DNA of 64,000 nucleotides from Catonia carolina (taxonomy: Eukaryota; Arthropoda; Insecta; Hemiptera; Achilidae), in the NCBI GenBank assembly GCA_035578175.1, contig JAQMRL010000003.1, positions 61,302,672 to 61,366,671 on the forward strand. Reading direction: 5' to 3'. The position numbers and the translations under genes are program-made. This document shows, in pieces, positions 56,395 through 64,000 of the stretch. Each line of letters begins with the position of its first letter. Positions within the stretch are counted from its first letter, which is position 1. The notes beneath the pieces were generated by a model. The model had not been told where the DNA came from. It did not search any database and was given only the letters and a program-made list of their open reading frames with translations.

Positions 56395-56835
56395 ATTAAA
56401 ATGAACAAAATAAACGGACAAACTAGATTATTCTTTTTTTGTTTTTGTTAAAATATTTTTTTGGACTAATTAGGCCTACTATAACTTTAATTTTTGTGTA
56501 AAATAACAATGCTGTACAAGAAATTTAACTGGCTGCTACTACTACAGTGTAGATTTTTCAACTGATTTATATCTATAGGTTTTCAAGTATTCATGGCAAA
56601 GTAGATAAAAGTTTATATCAATATTTACGACCGGAAATAGCTACCACCTTTATGAAACGATGATTTATGAACGCTTTAAATCACAGTAAATTATTATAAA
56701 ATTTATAACATAAATTGTTGTTCAGAATTAGTTTACTGTAGTTTTTAGGAAGGTTTCAAGCTAGTTCATAGTTTTGGTACATCGGGTTAGACTGGAACCA
56801 CAACATAATCACCTGAATCATGAAGAATAATGCCA
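56395..56835. other. AT-rich stretch, nothing recognised
   Basis: No feature recognised. Confidence 0.45.
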
Positions 56836-57260
56836 GCGGGCGGTTTGTTCAATGTTTGAGGCGGCAACAGCCAGAGAGCAAAAAAGTGAGACGGATTAAG
56901 AAGCTGGAAAGAGAAGAGAAAGATGGAAAATGTGTGATTGAGAGAGCAGGGTTATGCTGAGCCAGCTTGCCGGGTTGATGCCTGCTTCTGCTGCCACGCG
57001 ACCTGCCTGTGGCCAATCTAGCTCATTACAAGCACGAGCGCGCTCCCCAATTGCAAGATGTGCAGTTTCCGCATTAACTTCATCCATTCATTCACTTTAA
57101 CTCTCTCACCCCAAGAGCAATCTTTTACCACCAGCTCCTTTCTTCTACTTCAAGCCAGCAAAGGAAGAACATTAATAGACCCTCTTCCTTTCTTAATTTC
57201 TCTCTGTACTCTTATTTCTTTCTCATATTATCGCACTCATCTTTCTCCCTCACTCTCTTA
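56835..57260. other. GC-richer island, unassigned
   Basis: About 56840-57070 is GC-rich with a purine-rich left part (GAAAGAGAAGAGAAAGATGG) and CpG-containing right part (GCACGAGCGCGCTCCCC). A pyrimidine-rich tract follows to 57260. The minus strand is open for 63 codons with a hydrophilic Ala-rich stretch, but I recognise nothing. It has no repeat partner in the window. A promoter, CpG-rich first exon or old GC-rich repeat are all possible. Confidence 0.35.
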
Positions 57261-57264
57261 ATGC

Positions 57265-57685
57265 AGAGCTCAAACTGCATACTTTCATGCATGCATACAC
57301 TTAATTTTTATCTTCTTTCGTTGCCCTCCTTAAATAATTGACCCATTCATTAATCTTACATCCAGTGATCTTACGTCTTTCTTTCATTGTTTATTTGTGA
57401 CAAAGTAGGGTTGCTAACCTTTTCAAATTGTCCCAAACACTTGTACAGTATGTTTTCTATGAATGTTGAGTAGACTTAAATTGATATATTGCAGCTCACA
57501 TCAACTTTGATGTAGTACTCGACACTTATGGGAATGACAGCCGTTCAATAGAAAAAATTTAATACTGGGTGAACAACATAAAAAACCCATAACGTAACCG
57601 CTACTCTACAATGTTTTCACGCGCGAGTAGTACCAATCCGTCAATACACAAGTTTACCTCAATACTGTCGAATAATTCTGTGCGC
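57265..57685. other. Intergenic, nothing recognised
   Basis: No feature recognised between the GC-richer island and the piggyBac-type element. Confidence 0.4.
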
Positions 57686-57691
57686 AGTTAA

Positions 57692-58491
57692 GGGTACCCG
57701 GAACAAAAGAAATTGAAAATTTCACATTTCCGGATTTTTGCAAATTATTAAAATTCAGAGTATTCTGCTCCAACGATCAAATATAATATAGGTAATTATA
57801 GGTAATTATAGTATAGGTATGGTATAATATCGTATAGGTATAATATAGGTAATTTGTTGGGGGTTTTGCAGTTTTCTTTTAATTTAAAATATATTGAATT
57901 TTTACGTTATTTTTAAACGTTACCATTTGCATAAAATATCTATTTTTTTGAATGACAACAGATAAATACATAATTTTTTTTATTTTGCGCGATATTTTTT
58001 GTTTCAAAACTTTAAGTTAGCACCATACCACCTGTGAATATAATAGATATTTTAACCTCTGAACTGTTAAAAATATCGTATTGAATTATTTAATTATTTG
58101 TGTTCTTGTTCAGTTTTTTCTGTTTCCCGTAAATAGCATTTTTGAAATAAGGAACATTTCTCAGCCAACTGTGAATGGATTTTAATTAAATTTTTGCACA
58201 GCCTTTCATATCATTATTTCAATGTACTGAGTTAATATAAAAGTAATATAATGTTTATAATGTTTAAATATTTATTTTCCAATTTAATAGGCAAAAAGTT
58301 ATAATTTTCAAAAGTGCTAATTTCAAAAAAAAATTATCATCTTCCTAACAATGTATCAAGATCCTACTAACTCTGTGGGTATAAAATAGCCTGAAAAGTA
58401 ACCACAAGAAAATTAAACAGGATAAATAAACAGTTTTTGAGAAAATGTTCCTTACATTAACATTACGGAGATATAGGCATTCCGGGTCACC
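57692..58491. mobile_element. piggyBac-type MITE, 800 bp, TTAA target duplication
   Basis: The left end GGGTACCCGGAA and right end TTCCGGGTCACC are inverted repeats with a few changes. TTAA is present at 57688-57691 and 58492-58495. There is no transposase gene. A short minisatellite (TAGGTAATTATAGGTAATTA type, 57785-57855) lies near the left end. It is a different family from the 35.0 kb piggyBac-type element, as the ends differ. Confidence 0.8.
57785..57855. repeat. TATAGGTAAT-type minisatellite
   Basis: Several imperfect units of TATAGGTA with AATTA or TAATA spacers, inside the piggyBac-type MITE. Confidence 0.75.
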
Positions 58492-58506
58492 TTAACATAT
58501 AATGAG

Positions 58507-58860
58507 AAAGAATACAGCTTCTTTCAACAAAAAGGAGCAACATGTTACAAGTCAAACGTTTCACTGAATCGCGTTTGCTGCATTCATGAATGAACTAGTT
58601 GTCGCCAGTGGACGGTGGCCTTCACGATCCCCAGAGTTATCTACTTGCGATTTTCCATTTGGGGCTACTTAAAGAAGAGAGTTTATGCATCTATTTCCCA
58701 CAATATTGATGAACTGAAGGTGAACATTCAACGTGAAATCAATGCAATTGACAACAATGTTTTGGGTCAGACGTCTCTCCATATGATCAGTTGAGCAAAA
58801 GAATGCATTGATGCTCAGGGTGGTCATTTTGAACATCTGTTGTTAACAAAGAGGTAAAAA
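58507..58860 (+). pseudogene. Tc1/mariner-superfamily transposase C-terminal remnant
   Basis: The translation yields YFQQKGATCYKSNVSLN, matching the FQQDGA motif with its catalytic Asp changed to Lys. After stops and a shift comes a broken PRSP-L-TCDF-like segment, then WGYLKKRVYA, NIDELKVNIQREINAI and CIDAQGGHFEHLL. This is the usual C-terminal half of a widespread insect DDE transposase type with a WGYLK motif. At least two stops and the lost catalytic Asp make it dead. Confidence 0.7.
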
Positions 58861-59129
58861 ATGCAACATTTAAAGTAATTTTGTATTTAAATTATCCGCA
58901 TCATCCATACAACTTCATTACAACGTAACCTACCGATTCTGCAGCAGTTACATTATGGGTTCGTTTTTATGTTCGAGAATGACCGAGAGTTAAAAAATTT
59001 TAATGTAAATAATAAGAGTAATAAATAGGGTTTTCCGAGAAATAGTTAGAAATATTATGTGTCATATAAATAGTTTTTTTATAGTGCAGGTAGTGCAGGT
59101 GTAGGTTTATTGTTGTACAGGTATTGTGA

Positions 59130-59524
59130 CTGCCCATAACAGACAGGTGGTGTGTCAAATTTTTTACACTCAATCTGTTCGTTGCAGGGCTAAAATAAAT
59201 AGTTCTGTTTCTTAATACATGGTCAGCCAAGTAAATGACTGAATCACTTAAGAACAGAAGAGGTATAGGTGTAAAAGACACTAATCAGAGTTATCTCCTC
59301 TGAAAGTAATGAATTTTATTATACAGCCAGACCCTGTGGTGAATGAAGTGAAGGTGTCATTTGCAGAGTGGAAAATATGTGCTTTTCAGAGGGCCCGGCA
59401 TGCTGATAAGAGTACTTTTCCACTCGGTGAGGAAGGCAATACTAAAAACCACCTCACTCCTCGTTTTACTTAGTAAAACCTCTACAGGTTCAAACCAGCC
59501 TTTTGGCTCATGACCTAAACAACA
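59130..59524 (+). mobile_element. SINE-1 copy with 13-bp target duplication in an LTR
   Basis: ACAGGTATTGTGA at 59117-59129 and 59525-59537 flanks the insertion. The LTR sequence continues unbroken on either side (compare copy 4, CGGTATTGTGAGAG). It runs from CTGCCCATAACAGACAGG to CATGACCTAAACAAC. It is one of the best-preserved SINE-1 copies and the best reference for the family's ends. Confidence 0.9.
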
Positions 59525-59699
59525 ACAGGTATTGTGAGAGCCGGGCACCTATTTAGATAATTGGCCTTTTTGTAACACCTTCTATTCAATCCTAATAGGT
59601 CTATGTTTACAGTTGTTAAGATTTATCCAGAAACCGTCTTAAGGATTTTGTATTTTATTATTATACCTTTGTTTTTTCTCGAACTCTCCATTAGCGCAA

Positions 59700-59708
59700 C
59701 TATATAAG
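59700..59708 (+). promoter_or_regulatory. TATA box of LTR copy 3
   Basis: CTATATAAG is followed by a CTAGTCAGTCTC initiator-like sequence about 25 bp downstream. Same position in the LTR as the box in copy 1. Confidence 0.6.
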
Positions 59709-60064
59709 CACGGGTTTGTATACGGTCTAGTCAGTCTCATTTTATCTGTGTTTGAGTGAGCGAATCACGTAGTGCTTAACGGTTACGTTAGAAAAGGTCA
59801 ACGTTACTGTGTATTGTTTAACGTTTATTCTGTATAATTTTTGTAATTAATATTTAGTAAATCGGTTAAGTTGTGTAATATATTTGTTAATTATAATTAG
59901 TTACTTATTTATTAAATAATTTAATTGTAATATCCTTGTAGATTTTAGTCACTTATTAATTTTAATTCTTAGTTGTAATAAATACTTTTAATTTTAAACT
60001 TTTGTGTGTTAATTATTGAATTTACCCAAATCCCGAAAAGGACCTTAGAGATAAGTGTCACAAT

Positions 60065-62990
60065 ATATGTATATATATCTCGATTACAGTGGTAACTACT
60101 TCTCTTTAACTCATAACAACTTCAATAAGTGTATTGAATGTTGACATACAGTGATTTCGACAGACGCCATTTTGGTGTACACCGATAATGGAAGAGCTTA
60201 GTAGATGAAGGTGATATGTAACGAAAACATAGCTTTTTTTTAAATTGCTATGAAAGTACTAAGGCCTGTCCCTTCATGAAAATTATGTCTTATGCAATTA
60301 AAAGTTCTTAAAACTTTACTTTTCATTGTTACTTTTTAATTAGAGTTTTCGAGCATTGACTATCATGGTCATATAATACCTTATGACAATTTATTCTTAT
60401 GCATACAACACTTTCATAAACTAAAAGTCTTTATCGTACACTGTATCATTTATTTGTGATTATTATATTTATGTGATTAACGGTAATTTAATAATACAAA
60501 ACGCTCGTAAAGATTTTTGGAAGAGAAATTTTTAAAGGGATACATGATGCATATTAATGATGACGATAGGTGTTCATTACTACATTTAACTGTTATTATT
60601 CTAAAAAGATGTCTATTAGGTTGTAGTGCATTCTGGTCGAAGATGTTAAAAAATCTTAATATCCTCTACAAAACTTAAAATTAGGCAGTACATAGCCTGT
60701 TCATCCCCTAGTATTTCCGTAAATTGTAGATATACAGCGTTCTATGTCATCTAACACCTTATGTCTCTTGTATGTTACCGTATGTCTCACCCTTATGTCA
60801 CCGTATGTCTCTTAACACCTTCAGCAATCACAAAAAATAAGTTTTTGAAAAAATGCTACATAGCACTTTTATCCACTCAGCTCTTTAACTGTTTTTTATT
60901 ATGGTAATTATGGTATTATGAACATTATCTTCATAAAAAATACTTTGGAAAAATATTTACGAAAACGTAAACTTTCTCTTGTTGGCGAATTTGGTAAGAA
61001 TAAATCTTTTACAGCTAAACCAAAATTCTCAGAAAGAAAATTCTGAGTTGTTTACACACTGTCGGTTAAATGTATAGGCCTAATGTGTAAATGAAGGGTT
61101 TAATCAAGCAGGTACTAAATTTTGCCATAACCACTGTAAAATTTTTGAACTGCTGAATTTTTGATTACAATAAAAACAAAATAGCAAGTGTGTTATAGAG
61201 ATAAATGTAGCTCACACTATTTTTTTATAATCAATTATATTAAAGGAAATTTGTTTTGAAGGATAGTACATAATTTTTTTAAAGTATTCTACTTGTGTTT
61301 GTTTTTAGCAATATTTTATTATCATAAAATATTTTTGTGTCTCACTTTAATTTCCTCCTATTAATACATAAATTCTTAATGTTGAGCTTCCATCACCGTC
61401 AATTTCTGTTACGAATTATAATATTTTTTTTTGCTATGTAAAGTAAATAGTTAATGTCGTTTACATCTGTACAAGTTTAACTAAGTAACACTTAACGAAG
61501 GAATTTATATCTTAATTTTTTCTTTAGTTTGAAAGATATAGGCCCTAACCCCACATCATTCTCAGAAAACACACATTTCCATTCAAAATTAATACATTCA
61601 CTTCATTTATTATAGAGCCAGGCTTGATACTGAAATCCATTATAGCGGCTTCTGTATTAACTGACGATTTTGAAGACATTTTTTATTAGTCGCATTAACT
61701 TTTCGAGTAATTAAGAAACCAGCAACCTCGGTATTGTAATCAGCTTATAACCAACTGAACTATTGAGTCGGTCAAGTATACCTTTTTATATTCACTTATC
61801 TCTTCTGTTATTAAATAATTTGATCATTGATTGGACTAAGCATGAGAAAAAAATGAATAAAATTATTATTAAAGGTCTTGAACTCTGTGGATCAAACAAA
61901 ATACTTAGTTAAACATCTAGGATGCAAATAACAGGAAAAAATTATTTTGTATTAATACAGAATTATTAATAATACAATATTTACATTTACAAACATTACC
62001 TATTCGTTAATAAATTTAACATTATAATTTTATTGACTTCTTGAAAATTATTGTGCTTAATACCAAAATGTGCAAATAAGATGTTAAATTAAAAAGAACT
62101 TTATGCTTTACCGGTTTGACGGGTATCCACCTCAAATTACAATAAATAAATAATTATAAAACTGAAAATCTATGAATTATTTATCTTTTAATATTTGCCA
62201 ATTTATAAAACTATAAATAAATAAATAGTAAATTTGTTAAGAAATACGATATCATGTATATTAGATACTATGAATAAAACACTTAAATTGACATAAACCT
62301 GTTTATTAGTTTGAATTAGATATAAAAAAATAATGATATAAAAACCAGAAAAACTGATGACTTGACTTAGTTGCAAAGTTGTACAGTACAGATTTAAATT
62401 ACCGCAAATTTATATTTGAAATAAATCTTGTACAAGGCGACATAAAATATGTATTTGATACATATAGTGTCAATGTAATGTAATTTATAAATAAATTCAT
62501 TTTATATCCTTATAAGAAAAGTGATTTGTATAAATTTTGCATGAAAAATTAATTTTTTATCGTGTATTTGGTTCTAAATGATATGGAAACCTGATAAAGT
62601 AGTTTTCTTTTTTTTAATTTATGTTAGGATCTAATACGAACGTAATTTTCAAAAAAAATTAATGTCCTTGGTTTAGTACTATACGCTGTTAGCATGTTTT
62701 TACATGCAATGATCTGGTTATGGCAATGATTGCTGAAGATATGCCAATAGTGATGTTAATAACTTTGCTGAATTACCGTGGTAAAGGTTATTATTAGAAT
62801 CCTTTAAAACCAATTGGGTCATTATTTCATAATTTGTAATATTATTTTATGAGATTCTATGACAAACAATTTACACGAAACGCTCACGTAACCACCCGAC
62901 GAAAAATATTGTAAGATAGACGGAGAAAACTAAGTTCCCTCGTTTACGTCTATCACAATTGCCTATCAATCGGTAATTGACAGTTTATAA
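60065..62990. other. AT-rich stretch with a small ATGTC minisatellite
   Basis: Imperfect repeats of CCGTATGTCTC and CACCTTATGTCTC occur at 60750-60815. The remaining sequence, about 2.8 kb, shows no coding, RNA or repeat boundary that I can support. Confidence 0.5.
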
Positions 62991-62999
62991 GTAATTTCT

Positions 63000-63388
63000 C
63001 TGCCCATAATAGACAGGTGAAGTGTTAAATTATTTGCACTCAATCTGTTAGTTCCAGGGCTACAAAAAAGTTCTGGTTCTTAGCACATGGTCAGCCATTT
63101 AATGATTGAACCATTTAAGAAGAGAAGAGATAGAGGTGTAAAAGACACTACTATAGTCAGAATTATGTCCCCTGAAAGTAATGAATTTCATTATACAGCC
63201 AAACCCTATGGTGAATGGAGTGAAGATGTCATTTGCAGGGTGGAAAATACGTATTTTTTAGAGAGCCTGGCATGCTGATAAACATACTTTTCCACTCAGT
63301 GAGAAAGGCACTAGTACCACCTCACTCGTATTACTTTGAGGCCTCTGAGGTTCAAACCAGTCTTTCGGCTGATGACTTAAACAACAAT
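63000..63388 (+). mobile_element. SINE-1 copy with 8-bp target duplication
   Basis: TAATTTCT flanks it at 62992-62999 and 63389-63396. Starts CTGCCCATAATAGACAGG and ends GATGACTTAAACAACAAT. A 63-codon frame at 63087-63278 is repeat-derived. Confidence 0.85.
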
Positions 63389-63645
63389 TAATTTCTAAAA
63401 TCTGTCTCGATTATACCAGTCAAGTATGTTAATTTACAAAACCCTTAGGGACAAAAAATTCAAAGGTTTCACTTTAAAAACATTACAAAAAATTTTAGAT
63501 GCTCTAATTTATATAACTAAATCCATCCTATACATAATTATTAACGGAGTTATGTATTATCTAGAACGTTGAAATATCTATAATTTAGATAACAGTTTTG
63601 AAGTTATAGGCATCATTAAGAAAAGGAAATTGGAAAAATCTTTTT

Positions 63646-63666
63646 CATGAGACGACGCGTCTCATG
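63646..63666. repeat. Short CpG-rich palindrome
   Basis: CATGAGACG and CGTCTCATG pair around a 3-nt centre. Nine-base arms in an AT-rich region are notable. A protein-binding site or chance are both possible. Confidence 0.7.
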
Positions 63667-63717
63667 GTTGGTGGAAATTTTGAAAAATGTTAACCTTTGA
63701 CTTATGGCAAAAACCAT

Positions 63718-63964
63718 TAGTGATTTCTGTATCTATTCTTAAAGAGAAATCTAATGACACTATTTTTGTTTCGCAATTCCGACTTTGATTTCTTAAGTTT
63801 AGGTTTTGGGCTACTTTCGATCGATAAAGTAACTTCAAACCCAAAGATTTCTGTATATACTCTTTAAGAGAAATCGAATGGCATTATTTTCGTTTACAAA
63901 TTTCGACTTTGATTTTTGGACTTCCAGTTTTGGGCCACTTCCGGTTGTAACCGGAATATTATTT
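63718..63964. repeat. Diverged tandem repeat, ~125-bp unit, two copies
   Basis: Both units contain GATTTCTGTAT, a CTTAAAGAGAAATC or CTTTAAGAGAAATC block, AATTCCGACTTTGATTT or AATTTCGACTTTGATTT, and TTTTGGGC-ACTT. They differ by point changes and small indels. The array may continue beyond the window. Confidence 0.8.
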
Positions 63965-64000
63965 CTATCAATATCGTGTTACATGTAATTCTGTTTCATC

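Larger units (their letters stand above)
58971..60062 (+). mobile_element. LTR copy 3, interrupted by SINE-1
   Basis: The left part (GTTCGAGAATGACCGAG, AATAATAAGAGTAATAAATA, TGTGTCATATAAATAG) matches the 5' part of LTR copy 4 read antisense. After the SINE it resumes GAGAGCCGGGCACC and continues through TATA box, AATAAA (59977-59982) and the 3' end ATAAGTGTCACA at 60062, followed by ATAT. The extreme 5' end is degraded or missing. No internal retroelement sequence follows. Confidence 0.8.

Overview
This looks like 64 kb of AT-rich nuclear DNA from an insect, built almost entirely of transposable elements and their remains. I found no ordinary host gene, rRNA gene, CRISPR array or bacterial-style operon. 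All recognisable protein sequence is mobile-element sequence: non-LTR reverse transcriptases, Tc1/mariner-superfamily transposases and a hAT transposase. The SINE, MITE and LINE families resemble those I associate with Hemiptera, perhaps Auchenorrhyncha. That is a recollection of family resemblance, not a database result.

Region by region. 1-5 kb: tRNA-derived SINEs, a 1.2 kb MITE with GCCACGAAAGAAGTC-type ends, a GC-rich coding-like island and an LTR with a visible TATA box. 6-18 kb: an exact 113-bp tandem duplication, LINE 3' fragments (one with a 13-bp target duplication), a degraded DDE transposase, a hAT-type MITE and a SINE inserted in another SINE. 18-31 kb: mostly featureless AT-rich DNA, plus a long LTR copy (27935-28970). 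31-36 kb: a cluster of SINEs, a LINE fragment, a hAT transposase remnant and a piggyBac-type MITE. 36.4-41.4 kb: a three-level nest, in which an LTR has in its flanking duplication a head-to-head mariner, which in turn holds a nearly complete 3.3 kb LINE. 41.8-43 kb: a 1.15 kb fold-back element. 43-56 kb: more SINEs, a Jockey-like pseudogene and two MITEs caught inside SINEs with recognisable empty-site sequence. 56-64 kb: a GC-richer island, a second piggyBac-type MITE, a transposase remnant, an LTR interrupted by a SINE, and a diverged tandem repeat at the right edge.

The most abundant repeat is a SINE-like family of about 390-410 bp with 11 copies here, called SINE-1. It ends in a CAA-rich tail and is flanked by 8-13 bp target duplications in several copies. 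It has no obvious tRNA head. Its short conserved reading frames come from repeat copying and are not genes.

The elements record an order of events: LTR, then mariner, then LINE at 36-41 kb; SINE then MITE at 51 kb and 52.6 kb; LTR then SINE at 59 kb; SINE then SINE at 17.7 kb. The strongest candidates for something unusual are the head-to-head mariner with two 3' ends, the 1.15 kb fold-back element, the short mariner-like hairpin at 12.3 kb and the inverted repeat around 55.75-56.39 kb.
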